A DNA stretch of 64,000 nucleotides from Helicoverpa zea (lineage: Eukaryota > Arthropoda > Insecta > Lepidoptera > Noctuidae), in the NCBI RefSeq assembly GCF_022581195.2, contig NC_061467.1:1922001-1986000 (forward strand). The letters run 5' to 3'. Below are positions 42,956 through 55,984 of the stretch, piece after piece. The position numbers and the translations under genes were made by a program. The notes beneath the pieces were generated by a model. It worked only from the letters and a program-made list of their open reading frames with translations, was not told where the DNA came from and ran no database searches. The stretch's first letter is position 1; every line of letters begins with the position of its first letter.

Positions 42956-45900
42956 ATCTTTAAATCTTTGTACATTCAACAGTATTGATAAATCGCCAAA
43001 GCTGAAGTACTATTATTTGCATAAGTTAACTACAAGGCTGCGCGAGTTATTATTAATCGATTATACATATTGTAGCTATCTCGATTGTACATACCTTCTT
43101 ATTGTTGCTGTAGTCGGTTAAATTAACGTGACATTTATTTATGTATTAATAGAATGTTGTTACGTAGATTCTTGGCTTGGTAGAGCAGAAATATTCTTAG
43201 TAAATTAATATATAAAACCCAGTAAAGTTCGTGGGTTTCTTTTGGTTGCAAAACTTAACAAAAAATCATATTTAGTTTTAGTTTTTCCATATTTTTGTGC
43301 CTCGAACATTAAATTTTATCAGCGTCAGAATTTCTTAAAAATTGCAAATATTGCAAGTTAGAGTTACTTTTGAAGTAGAAATAATAACATCAAGAATTTT
43401 GGTCTATCAACAAATTTTACCCATAACATATACAAAATTTTGTAAATATACAAATACCTAAAAATATGTTAACATTCCTACAATATTTCCTTTAGCTCTA
43501 CAACAATTAAAATCCTTACACCCAAACAGCATGGCGTTTTCTCATTAAAGCAAGTCCGTCTGTTCAATGCTAACTGGGCACTGGGAGTGTCTCGCACAAG
43601 GCCGGCGGGATTCTGTCACGGTGACCATAGCAGGTGTCTATGGTCGCTGAAATACAGCTTCCTTTTGATAAGTCAAGATTTTGTGTACCTAAGTTAACAT
43701 ATGGGGTACATAAAAAATTAAAAACTTACGGTTGGATTGAGAACTTCCCTCTTTAAAAAATACATTTATTTTCAGGCTTTAATTGGCATATAATCTTAAA
43801 AACTAAAGACAATTTTTTCAACTTGAATCTATGTTAGTATCACTTCATCATTTATTTTTGGAAATTAGTTTACAAAGGAATTGAATGTACAAACATTTGA
43901 AAGTAATTCCTCTACAGAACTATTGAATATGCATTTTTTAATCAATTTGCAGTTTCTCTACATATAAATCACATAGTAACCTATCATTTTATAGACACCC
44001 ATCCAGCAATTTCACGAACTAAAAACGTCCCAAAACTCTATCACAAAGGGACAAAAAAGCTTCAAATTTATACTTACCCCCATTTCCCAACAACCATCTG
44101 ACAGTCGAAATTTAAATGAAGTAGCTATCGCAATTAGCGCACGCACACATACGCACGCTACTAAACGCACACGATTACAAAAAAGCCCAAATAAAAAGTG
44201 TACTGATCAAAAATGTGTGAAAGAATGGTGCGCACACACATGCACGTCGCCACAATTCAATATCGCTTGTCATTGCGAGTAGTGTCCGCAGAAAATTGCA
44301 TCTTTTTTGCATAATTATGTTTAATTTTTTTACTTAATAAAATTATTGAAGTCTTTATTACGCTGGTGTTTTGTGTGAGTTCTTCTGGTTTCAGGGGTTT
44401 ACAGAACTTTTGTATTCCTAATACATATAATGAAATTAAGTCATAATTATGTAGTTTAAGTGTGTGCTATTTCATAGGATATTTTTTCTTTAATATATCT
44501 GTCGATTAAAACACTCCGAAGAGATTATTTCAGTTTCTTGTCAATTTCAACAATTTTCCCAGCTTAAATCAAGAGAAATAGCTAATGTAGGCTAAGTAGT
44601 TATCTCCAACAATTTCCAAGTCGCATTGCCAACACATTTTCAAACATTGCAATACAGATGTATATATTTAAGAAATCCCTAATTAATGACCATAAGCACA
44701 TATTAATCGCAATAAAAAATCGAGCAAATGACACTCAAAAAAAATTAACAAAATTAACTTTTTTCCGCACCCTACAGCAACAATACAACCTGTATCGTGC
44801 ACACAGCTGCACTCTCACGCACACACTTACACGCAGCTCGTAAGTACACACAGTGTGCGTTAAGTTGGCCCGACCATGTGGCGTATTTAGGTCAATTGCT
44901 GAAATAAACGCATCGTCGCTGCGCCTGAGTCGTTTTTTATTGAACTAAGAGAGAGTATGTTTCACATTTCTTTTTGTATGCACTTTAGGCGCCGGTTGGC
45001 GTGTTAGATTATTTGTTTTAAATGTACTCGAGATCCGTTAGTTGGCTCTAGTGGCCTTTTGTTTGAATGCTTGCGTTTACTTGTGCAAATGTTGGCGTTT
45101 CTTTTGTTTTGTTGCGTTTTATTTTAGGTTATAAGAAAAGCTTTTGACGTCAGTATGAAGCTTCTAGTCAATTATGATTAAAACTTTGTGTAGAAGTACA
45201 AAGTACTCAAGTTATCTCGATTTTTCTTTCTCTTAAGAAAATATTTGTAGACTTACTTTAAACCTGACATACCTATGTAGTGACCAAACCACGAAACCAC
45301 TAATATTTAGTCTCAAAATGTCAAGGTGCATATAAATTGCAGTAATTTTTATAAAGTCATTACTGACTCATCACTTTTACCCGCAACTGTACAGTCCAGC
45401 GACCATGATAATGCAACCAACAGACAGACAAACAACTTTTATCACCAATGGACTACTTTTCAATCTAAAATAACTTATTTTTATTCATTTTTTGTACTGA
45501 TTACGAAACTAATTGTTTATACGTAATTTGAAGCTGAATTGCATCAGCGCCATCTATCGGGCCTTATGTAAGACTGTTTCGCAAAGGTCACTTAAAACTG
45601 GATTTTAATTAAACATTATATGCCTTCAGGGAAAACGCGCTTAAATTATATGTTAATGTTTTGACTTTATAAAATATTAATGTTTAAGTACTGAGACGTA
45701 ATTATGATACTTCAGATTGTATTTTTTTGCTTGCTTACATATAAAATGTTGCCGCAGTCGTCTAATAAAAACTTGAAAACACGTCAATGCCAAATGAATG
45801 TAAGTGTTTATTCGCCTTTGTGTTAGTTTTATTAACATGTCTGTTTATGTATATCGTCGTATAAAACTTACTGCTGTAAAATATTAAACACTTTTATTTC

Positions 45901-46169
45901 TGTAGAACCCATGTTTGGTAACGCCAACAAACACTATTAGTAACAGACAAAACCCGAAGGATTTATTTCAAATATACTTATGGACATTTTTATGTACTTT
46001 TTTTTTTATTTTGAGAAGTACTTTATTAAGTTCACAAGGCTGATGCCGACACATTAAGACAAAGGTTACCGGATCAGATTCGAGAAAACAATTGAAATCA
46101 ATTTTTATGCAATCAATGTCGTCTCATTATTCTTTATATTAATGTATGCGTGTAAATATCATTAATTTC
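42956..46169. other. AT-rich non-coding DNA with small motifs
   Basis: An imperfect hairpin lies near 43,619-43,650. CA-rich CGCACAC clusters occur near 44,140-44,240 and 44,815. GCGCCATCTATCGG lies at 45,547-45,560. No gene. Confidence 0.5.
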
Positions 46170-46372
46170 ATTTGTCTAGCCTTTTTCCAACAATGTTGGG
46201 GTCGGCTTCCAGTGTAACCAGATGCAGCTAAGTACCGGTGTTTTACAAGAAGCGACTGCCTATCTAACCTCCTCAACCCAGTTACCCGAGCAACCCAATA
46301 TCCCTAGATAAGACCGGTTGTCAGACTTACTGGCTACTGACTACTCGTAACGACTGCCAAAGATGTTCAAAT
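46170..46372 (-). mobile_element. SINE-A fragment
   Basis: CCTTTTTCCAACAATGTTGG, CGGCTTCCAGTGTAACC, ACAAGAAGCGACTGCCTATC and CGTAACGACTGCCAAAGATG follow the family order on the minus strand. The copy is moderately diverged and has no head. Confidence 0.75.
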
Positions 46373-47169
46373 ATATAATTTTGTCGAACAGTTTCTTCTG
46401 TATTTTTTGAACATATTTTGGAAGATCCGGTTGTCGTAAAGTCGATCGTAAAATGTGGAACGAAAACTATGGCCCATTGTTTTGATGGTTTTAGTATGAA
46501 TTTAAATGTATATGAATATTTTATACTGGCTCTGCTGTGTTTGTTACTGATTATTCATTATGGACAAGTTAAAGAGTCTCACCTTGAATAGGGTTTAATT
46601 CATACGCAGTTGCTGCTTAGAAATTTACTCACGATGCAATGTAAAATCAGCCATGAAGTCAGAGGGATAGAGTAGAATTTCAATAAGACGATGGATAGTT
46701 GGAATACGAATCAAGAAAAAAATCTTTGGCTCAAGTTTGAAACCTTTACCTGTTTGAGTACTTATATAAATGTTTACCGACCTTCAAAAACATTGTGAGC
46801 ATAATAAATTGTTTGCACGTTTCTGTCGTACCAATATTGTAAACAAAAACAATTTATTTTTAAACCTATGAATCTAGTTTATTATTTTTAGTAAAATCAC
46901 ATTCCATTAAATAATATTCCACATGTTATTTACACGTAATTTATTAAAAAATAATTAACTTTAAAATTAATTATATGAACATTCGAGGTGGTCCCGCCAT
47001 TTCGACGCGCACCACGATTGTCGATTTTTAATGCGTGCTGCGACAAGGCTTGCATTTTCGGTAATAGAGTACACCTGGAGGCAACATACACTATCATTTC
47101 AATAATGTTCTCATTAACTAGCTAATTCTGCTAAAATATACTAAAGTTTAATGCATCTGACGTCGTATC
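46373..47169. other. AT-rich non-coding DNA, CG-richer patch 46,985-47,060
   Basis: The patch contains GGTCCCGCCATTTCGACGCG. No gene is visible. Confidence 0.5.
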
Positions 47170-47335
47170 TATACTTGTATACTAATACATTAACAAGGAT
47201 TTTTTCTTTGTTTTTACCCGAAACAACTGAACCGAATTGAAAAAATAAGCTCTTCCCGAGTAATATAAGCTATAATTTATCCTGGTATAGGCAATAGTTC
47301 ACACGAAACGCGGGTGAAACCGTGTCAAAACGGCT
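47170..47335 (-). mobile_element. REP-C copy, reversed
   Basis: Read on the minus strand it runs from TAGCCGTTTTGACACGG, through TTTCACCCGCGTTTCGTG and TTACTCGGGAAGAGC, to TTAGTATACAAGTATAGAT. It is full-length in outline. Confidence 0.65.
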
Positions 47336-49994
47336 ACTTTGTTCTTAGACTGAAAACATTTTTGAATACTTTATGTTCCTTCAAATTATTTGTATGAAGA
47401 GAGTTATTTATCTATTTATATATCAGTAGTTTTAATGATAAGTAAAGGTATCTATCTCCGATCTACTCCCAAAAAAATACCAAATCACAAAAGTCATCAA
47501 TACGAACTGCATTGATGGAAATGCGAACAAAATTTACATAATCAAAACGGTCGGTTTCGAGTACGAAAATACATTAAATGCCTAACCATACGAACAAACT
47601 TTTATATTGTGTTTGACCTAAATCTGTTAACACAATTGCAGATCAGGGCCGAATGCCCTGATATGTGATCCTTGCGAGTCAGTCTGACCGACTTGTATAA
47701 AAGAAATTATTTTTAGTCTCAAGAATATTTTTTTAATATTGCAGCTAGCGATTTTGTGAAGTATTAGAGACTAGCTTTGGCTTTGTTGGGTGGTCTATGA
47801 CTACGTTTTTTGTCCACCCGTCATATAATTGTTGAAATAAATATATTGTAGCCCAACATTTTCGGTTCAATGTTAAAATGAGACTAGTCTAAAAATTTAC
47901 ATATTAAATTGTACTATATATGTACAGTAGGACAGATAAGTGATATATCGTTTTATTTCTAAGTTTCAAATTCTGCATCATTAAAAACAATACTTATTCT
48001 CACTACAATCTCCCAACAAAAAAATCCCTTTCAGAAACCTCTATATCTTTTCATCTGACCGATCAGTCACACGATAAAATCGAAAATGTGCATCACAAGA
48101 TGTTTTAAAAAAACTGGCACACAAACATGAGTTGAACAAGGCGAGCGGCGCCGGGGGACAAGCGAATGTGGAACGGAATCATGTCGTTTGTTAATGACAA
48201 ACCAATTTGTGTTCAGTGTAGTTATTTTAGGGCCCCACGTAACTGTAATGTGGCCTACTTGTGGGGTTATTATTCATTTGGTGTGAATTAAGAGTGAAGT
48301 TATTTTAGTGACTAAAAAATTTGTTCAAACTGTATCTTTTGTTTTTCAAGAAGCGCTTTCTATAGTTAAAGTAGGAAAATAGAAAACTCTGACACTAGGG
48401 CTCGTTAGGTGATTAAACCTACAGCTCACTCGATCAAAAGAAGATAGCTAAAGCAAGTAACTTAAGTACTGTGCTTAATAGTATTTATAAATGGGTAATT
48501 GATAATGGATATTAAAAAAGTAAACATGACAAAGAAACGCCACAAGGAAAAGGAAAAAAAGACAAAAATAAAAAACGAAACGTCGCACATAAACTAAAAC
48601 ATTTATTAAGCTACATACCACGTCTGATACAGTTTTACAACAAATAATATACAACACACTAAAACACAGCCGCTATCTGAGGAACCAGCCAACTTTCCAA
48701 AAAGGAGGCATTTTGAGTTACATCACAAGCGTCTGCCCCTGTACATTGCAATGTGACCTCGATACACACATGCATACAATACACGCACACTACGATAAAA
48801 CCACGTCTGTGTGCCCCGTCCAGATGCACCAACACACATGCACTCACCATACACAGGCTGTTGTTTTAACAACCATTTTTTAAAGGCATGTAATTTTTTA
48901 TTAGCACATTAAAATGTTATAAAATAAGCTCGTAATTCGTTTGTTTATTGTCGAACAGGTTTTTGATAATCAGGAAGAGATAAAGTGTGGAATTATGGAG
49001 TGGATTCTTAGCAATATAAGGTCGTTTGTACCGACCCTTATTCATGAATACTTGTATCGATTAATGGTGACTCGATCATGCCATTTAGTACTCGCTGAAT
49101 AAATCGATATAATATATAAAGTATGTAATAATGCTTCTTTAAAAGTATAAAATGTTACGCAACGAGTAAATGGATTTTTTGAATGCCTATAAAATATTTA
49201 AATCGATGTTTTTAGTAGTGATATCATAAAAAAATATGTCCTTATGGATTTCATGACATAATTTTCTTTATAACTTAATTTATATTTTACAAAAAGTCGT
49301 GGATTTTGAAAAGGAGGATTTGTATTCTTTTGTCTGCGTTGCATTTTAAAAACGACTCTAACGTTTATATACTTTGAAATATTTTGATAAACAAATAATA
49401 TATTTACAAACTATCGGGACTTAAACGCAATATATTTTTATAAATATATACGATACCTTTTTCTTCATCCTTTCCGGCTGAATGTCGGCTTCGGTTAATT
49501 GAAATAAACTAATTAACAGTAGATACTAATTTCTCCAAAACCAAACATAACTTTCTACTGTAAAAAATAAGACAAAAATACTCCATACATTTAAAAATTA
49601 ATAAATAATTAATTAGTCTGAAAATCAGGAGCACGCTGTATATTCACGCACACATACACACGCTCTCTCGACTGATCTGCTCATAATAAAATGTGGCTTT
49701 TTTATCATGTATATTTACTTTTTTCTATGTACTACCTTAATCTGTATGTACCGTACATAGGCCTCATGTACTATATTATCATTTCGAACTGTGTTGTTGT
49801 CTGTTTGTTGATTCATTGGGTATTATGTTGATGGTTGAACATTATTTTGAATTGGTATAAGTAGGCATAGAGTGGTCTAACAGAAGAATTTAAAGTAAGA
49901 AAATCACGCAAGGAGACTGATAGACATCGTTTAAGACTTTTCCTAGTAAAAAAAACTTTATTGGTTTTGCTACGAGGATATGTTCAGTTATCAG
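47336..49994. other. AT-rich non-coding DNA
   Basis: It holds a hairpin at 47,642-47,662 and the GC-rich 16-mer at 48,142-48,157. CA-rich DNA lies near 48,760-48,800. No gene. Confidence 0.5.
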
Positions 49995-50095
49995 TGTATC
50001 TGAGTTGAGGAGGTCAGATAGGCCATGTAAAACACAAATGGTTAGATTGGAAACCAATCCCAACATAGTTTGGAAGAAGGCTAGAAGAATTGGGG
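49995..50095 (+). mobile_element. SINE-A fragment
   Basis: GAGTTGAGGAGGTCAGATAG and CCAATCCCAACATAGTTTGG match the 3' part of SINE-A with internal losses. Confidence 0.6.
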
Positions 50096-51696
50096 CAGTT
50101 TATGATTACGAAAATATCCTGTCTTTTTCATTTTAAAAGTTTCCTTTGTAAAATAATTGTGGTTCCTTGTACAACTTATTATTTGTTTATGTCTTCTTGA
50201 AGAAAAAATCTTATTTCTTAAATTCCTTTTGTGATTGTTATCAACACTCATTTTAAATATTTTATTGGCAGATGCAAAATAAAGGAAAACCATACTGAAA
50301 ATACAAACTTCTCAATATACAGATTCCTATAAAAACATCTTATTACAGGAAAGAGGAAAGTTTTACACGAAAAATAATTCTCGAGAATTCACAGGCAAAT
50401 CCGAAAGCGAGCTATAGCAAGTAAATAAGATTTTTGTGCATTCATTTAACTAAATGCAGCAACATTATGTATTTATGTTCATTTGCGGTGCCCTTTGTCG
50501 GCGAATGTTTGCTCAGTGACCGACGCGCCGATAATACGATACTGATTGAAAACCTAGCAGGTTTTTAACTATTTAGGTACTTAAATTAGTTAGCTATATG
50601 TTCTATTTTGTACTGGTTTACTCGATTCCTGTAACGAGAAAAAAATTGTTATGCGGAAATTAACTTTTGATGATCGGGGCATAGCTATGTGAATAAACAA
50701 TAGTTTTTTAAAGAACCAGGCATCTTTTGGATGTATATCATTTTAAAATTGATATATGGTTTTCATACTATCCATTACGACTTGTTTTTATTTTCGCTTT
50801 AGAATTGTGCACTATACCAGCTCGTGATATGAATTTATTTGGATAATATTTTCTGTTAATTATCACTTACAATAGCGTGGGGTATTGTTACTGAGAAGAA
50901 AAACTACAAAACAAAATTGCTGGTCTTCTTCACTCACCCGGGTAAATAGTTGCTTGCAAGAATATTCTAAATCTGTCTAGTATTTCCTGAAATGCATGAC
51001 ATTTTCCTCACTAACCCGTGTTATTCTACGAAATACAAAATAGTATATTCCAACAAGATATGATTATTTTATACTAAAAGCAGCTTCTTCTTTCTTTTAA
51101 AAGTATTATAATACATCACTGACTGAAAAGAAGATCATAATCAAAACTAAATTGGAAAAGTCATTAGTGAAATCAGCTAAATTAGTTTTACAAATAATGT
51201 TTCGATTCCTAAATAAAAACGAACTTTAATAGGATGTAGGCTTCCTACATTCTTAAAGAAAATAACTTTAAGTTTGAAAACTCAACTATATATAAGATTT
51301 TAAAAGTACACATTTTATTACCTAGTTACATCTTTTAGGAAATATCTCAAATTATTTACACACTATTAAACATAAACACAGCTTTGGATTAACCTGTTTC
51401 ACACTTACTTGAAGTGCAAGATACGCGGTTCCCCACACTACCACAGGCATGGGGTTCAAGTATTTCATAAATTAACAACTTCATCCCTTAATCATTACCT
51501 TTTACATTCTCTATTCTATTTGTTGGTGTAAAAACAAGGCGTTTGGTTTCTCCGTCGGCAAAAAAATGGTGTAGATTTTTTTGGTTCTGGTAAAATAAGA
51601 GGAAATCAAAAAGACTTTAAATTATTAGAATTTGGGGATGTATTATATTAGCTTCTGTATATAACTATGTGGTTGAAATTTTATTTTGTACTTGTT
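50096..51696. other. AT-rich non-coding DNA
   Basis: No gene or repeat was recognised. The short GC-richer stretch at 50,500-50,535 is isolated. Confidence 0.5.
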
Positions 51697-52030
51697 GAGT
51701 TTTAGTCAGACTAACGAACAGCAATTCATTTTTATATATAAGACTAGCTGACCCCGCGAACTTCGTATCGTTTAAACCTTCCCTGGACCTCTACGATCAT
51801 TTTAAAACCAAAATTAACCAAATCGGTCCAGCCATTCCCGAGTTTTAGTCAGACTAACGAACAGCAATTCATTTTTATATATAAGACTAGCTGACCCCGC
51901 GAACTTCGTATCGTTTAAACCTTCCCTGGACCTCTACAAACATTTTAAAACCAAAATAAGCCAAATCGGTCCAGCCATTCCGGAGTTTTAGTGAGACTAA
52001 CGAACAGCAATTCATTTTTATATATAAGAT
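51697..52030. repeat. tandem repeat, 143-bp unit, about 2.3 copies
   Basis: GAGTTTTAGT starts at 51,697, 51,840 and 51,983, a constant 143-bp period. Each full unit contains ACTAGCTGACCCCGCGAAC and AATCGGTCCAGCCATTCC, a lepidopteran dispersed-repeat sequence. Units differ at only a few positions. Confidence 0.9.
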
Positions 52031-53269
52031 TTAGTTTTACTTTGATTTGGTATGCTAATTAATTTGGAATTGTTATTATTTATTACATAGGTCTTCCCAC
52101 ACTTCAGGAAATAGCCCTAAGACTGATCGTTATAATATAAGTGGCTCTAGCTAGAGCAATTTTGTTGGAAGTATAAGCAGTGTCCTTTGAAGAAATAATC
52201 TATTAGGTTCAATATGTGGGCTTTTTTCATAATTTGTCGACATTTCAATCATTCTTTGTAGCTCCTCGCTTTCCCCATTCTTAAACTCCACAAAAATACT
52301 GTATGAAAATTGTTTTATAATACACCCTTTACAAAACAACCTTCAAACTACACCGCACCTAAAATAAATACCTTCAAAAACAAAACAAACACAAAATTGC
52401 AAATCACTTTCCCAACTAATCCCGCGGTCAGTCACGTCAACTATCTCTCTGACAGACCTCAAAAACTTTTACTATACACTGCAATAAAAGCAGGACACGG
52501 CTTTTTGACACTCCCAAAAAAAAAGCATCAAATAGATTCCGTGTCAAAACAATGAACAAACTAACAGAGTGGCCGTATGTAACATATGCATACAATTTGG
52601 TAGCACCGGACGCCACAGCCGAAAAATCCTTTTGAAAAAATACAAAAAAACTACATGCCAGCTACGGTTTTTAGATAGGGGTAAGGCCCCGTATGTTTTG
52701 TTTCTTTGCGCTGTTTTTGAAGTCTGTTTGGGCCAGTGAAATGGACTCTTAGAGTGGGGTTGAAATAGGGTTCTAATGTTATGGAAGTAAAACGGTGTTT
52801 AGTTTTGATAATGAAGGTAGTAATTAAATAGTTAATGTTTTTTGTTAATGGACATGCGACCATGTTACTTTCTACTATTTGGATCTTTTAATTAGGATTA
52901 TAAAAAAACGAGACGTATCATTTAATTCGTATTTTCAAATATAATGCAATCATATACAGTGAATATGTAAGAAAAGAAGAAAGAAAGAAAATAAGTTTTA
53001 TGTATGTACTGAATATTTCGCATACATATGCGCTATTAAAAAAATATAGCTTTTACAAAAGTAACCATTTTTTTATGTAGAATGCAGTTCCATCTAATAC
53101 TAATCAATTATTTATACCTACGTAAAAATAAATGAAGTCAACTCTGATTGCTTGTGAAATCCCTTGGGCAATCAACTTCAAATATCGCAAATAGGCGCTT
53201 TGAATTACATGCAGTAATTCCAAACCATGTTTGTTCTCTTTGCTTGTTGAAGTCCAAATGATAACTCTC
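52031..53269. other. AT-rich non-coding DNA
   Basis: No gene is visible. The open frames at 52,310-52,555 and 52,651-52,863 are short and have no domain. Confidence 0.5.
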
Positions 53270-53650
53270 GCTAGTCTTTTTCTGATGTGTCAAAGGGTGT
53301 TCTCATCTTCCATGGACCCCTGCAACGGAACCCAAAATAAAAAGCGAACGGCGCGCGGGCATGCCGAATATAGAACTTTCTCTCTCGACGGGTAGATGGC
53401 ATTTTTTCCGATTTTTCACGCGTTCCCGATAGAAATAGTGACGTTTTTCCAACCACTCTCACTTTCAGTAGTTGCTCGTAAAAAGCAAATAAAGATCGGT
53501 AAAAACTCGTTTGCGGGTATTTTTTTGCGTGAACTACTTTTTCAGGGTTATTCATTATTTTCTCGCGGCTTTTTTTCGTCTATTTTTCATTTCATAGTGG
53601 TATTTTTACGGCAGGCTCGGTAAGCGGATTTTGCTTTTTTTTAGTATGGT
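53270..53650. promoter_or_regulatory. CG-richer patch with splice-donor-like site
   Basis: CG-richer DNA (GCGAACGGCGCGCGGG) lies around 53,344-53,365. A donor-like CG|GTAAGC has its intron starting at 53,620. It could be a small promoter or leader exon, but there is no independent support. The 94- and 75-codon frames here lack domains. Confidence 0.2.
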
Positions 53651-55984
53651 ATTTGATTGGCAATGTGTGGCGTGTTTGAGTGGTTTAGATTTCAATTTAA
53701 ATGGATTTTTTGGCGTTGAACGCTCTATTTGATATTTATTGTGGAATATTGAACTGTGAAACGGATTGATTTATATTTTTTAACTGATCATTTTAGCTTT
53801 TAAATACTTCAGCGAATGCAGCTTATATTACAATATGTTTTGTGTGGGTTACAGATTAATTGATGCCAAAACGTCATCTGATCTCTCATTGTTTTATTGT
53901 TAACTATGAATAGCTTACTATTTTATTTACAGAATTCTAAATCTTATAGTAGATAAGACCCGTATTGCATGATATCCTAGACACAGAAAGTTTAAACTTG
54001 ACTCTTAGCAAGAATAAAGTATGTGTGGGTAAAGTTAGAAGTATTTTATCGGCTTTAGCACATGCATAACATGAACGTTGACTTGCTCTACTTTAAGTTA
54101 GTAACTTGAGATGCTTGAAGTCTCCACATACAGTCCGTATGTGGAGAGTTTTTACAACTCGTATTTACATATATTTGTAGTAGATTTGATTAATAAATTG
54201 TTACAATGTTTATTATTGCCAGTTTCGGACGCCATGGACACTAAGATATAAATCAAATCTTATTAAGGAACAAAACACAAAGGGAGTAACTGTAAGTATG
54301 TATGTATATTGATTTAAGGAAGATCTGTTGTTTATGCACTAGTAGCAACATTTCAGAAATTAGGAAAATCGAGATATCAAATAACTCAACCGTTTAACTA
54401 ATATAATTCTGTAATCTAATATAAATTATGCTGAACACATATTCCTAGCTTACAACACATTATGGTTGTCTCTCAGCCTACCCTCAAAGTATCGATCGAA
54501 AACCTCCCATTTCTATTTCCCTTTTAGAACTAGCCCCCCCATAAAAATTGCCATGAAAATCTTTACAATCGAGTCATCAATTTTACAATCAAAATAACGA
54601 CATATTTTAACGAACGGGCATCAAACCCTGGACCGGCCTGCACTAAAACGTCACTACCCTTTAAACATTTTGATATCTGCAAGGGGCTGGTGAATTTATT
54701 ACACTAGTTTAGACTGTGGCTTCGCTTCAAGTGGTGCAATATTTATTTTCCACTGGTTTAATGTGCCATCCGAGACTCTGAAGGAATTCGTCATAGCAAG
54801 ATGGGCACCTATCGACAGATAACTGCGACAAGCGTTGCTTAACATAATGTGCACTGTCGCTTCAGCTAAACAGCTACAGCTTCAAACAAATGTATAGAGA
54901 ATATAATCTAAGAAAAAGCTCATACCTAGTCATGTAAAGACTATAACGACAAAATCAATCTAGAAATCTGTATACTAGAAATCTGTATACTTTTGAACAT
55001 ACTTCCCTACTAGTCTGAGTCAGTCAGTCTTCTTTTAATATTTGTCAGCAAAGGCATCAAATACTAATTCTTGATTTCCTTCTTACTAAGCATTAATTTA
55101 AAAACGTAAAAGCCCCACTAATGTACCAAAACAAACAATAAACTCACATCCAAAAAGCATTCATCAAACGCCCGAAAAACTGATAAAACTGCGAACTCAA
55201 ATAACAAAGTTATAACTAAAAACAGAAACGTATCTACAACATTTAGGTTAAAATATAAGGATCTTGCATAAGAAAACGTGGGGGTGTTTCCCCCTGTATC
55301 TCCGTTTTTAGTATTTTAGTAAGTTCGGGGGGAATTACCGCCCGGGGAAGCGGCCCCCGAGGGGTGGCAAGATGTTGATGCTCCTTAGTTTTATATTACT
55401 GCTGTACTTTATTACTTATTTGTGTTAGTGTTTTATTCGTTTCGCGTGTGAGTGAGGGGTGGGGGGGCGACGTGCCTCGCTTAGTTGCCTCTCCTATGCA
55501 GATATGGCTTTACGTAACTTGTAATTTTTTTATTAGTAGTTATGATTGTTGAGGTTTTGTGTTGGGTTTTGGGGATTTTTGGTGGGTGTGTAATTGAGAA
55601 GTTGTGTGCTAGTGTGTAGGGTTTTAGCACGTTTGCTTAGGTCATTGATCTTTGCTAGAGACGGGAAATGATTTGCATATTTTTTTCGGGATGTAATCTT
55701 ACAGTGCTGGTATATTAATGGTTCTTATCATAGTAACAGCATATTTTTTGGTCGTTGTTCTAAGAGAGCTGTGTAATGGTAATAATCATGACATAAAAAT
55801 TAGCATTATTTTAATTTTACTATAATGTTGAGCTGAATAAATCAGACGTTTTTTATCTATAATCCTGTCATATAACATTGTAATAACTCACCTATTAAAT
55901 CGTAAAATCATAACAGACAGAAAATTCATACTTAATAGGTACTTATATAAGGATTCTAGAAACACCATCCTTCATATAACAACA
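53651..55984. other. non-coding DNA with hairpin and G-rich patch
   Basis: A perfect 11-bp-stem hairpin lies at 54,121-54,147. A G/C-rich patch (CCCGGGGAAGCGGCCCCCG) lies near 55,340-55,360, with a G7 run near 55,461. No gene. Confidence 0.5.

Noticed and set aside
44140..44240. CGCACAC-rich segment similar to 6,150-6,195
   Set aside because: The resemblance (ACTAAAC between CA-rich runs) is suggestive, but low-complexity CA DNA explains most of it.
53270..53650. coding exon with donor GTAAGC
   Set aside because: Neither strand gives a recognisable protein, and one donor-like hexamer is weak evidence.
54121..54152. bacterial intrinsic terminator
   Set aside because: A hairpin plus T run is present, but the organism is clearly eukaryotic and no transcription unit precedes it.
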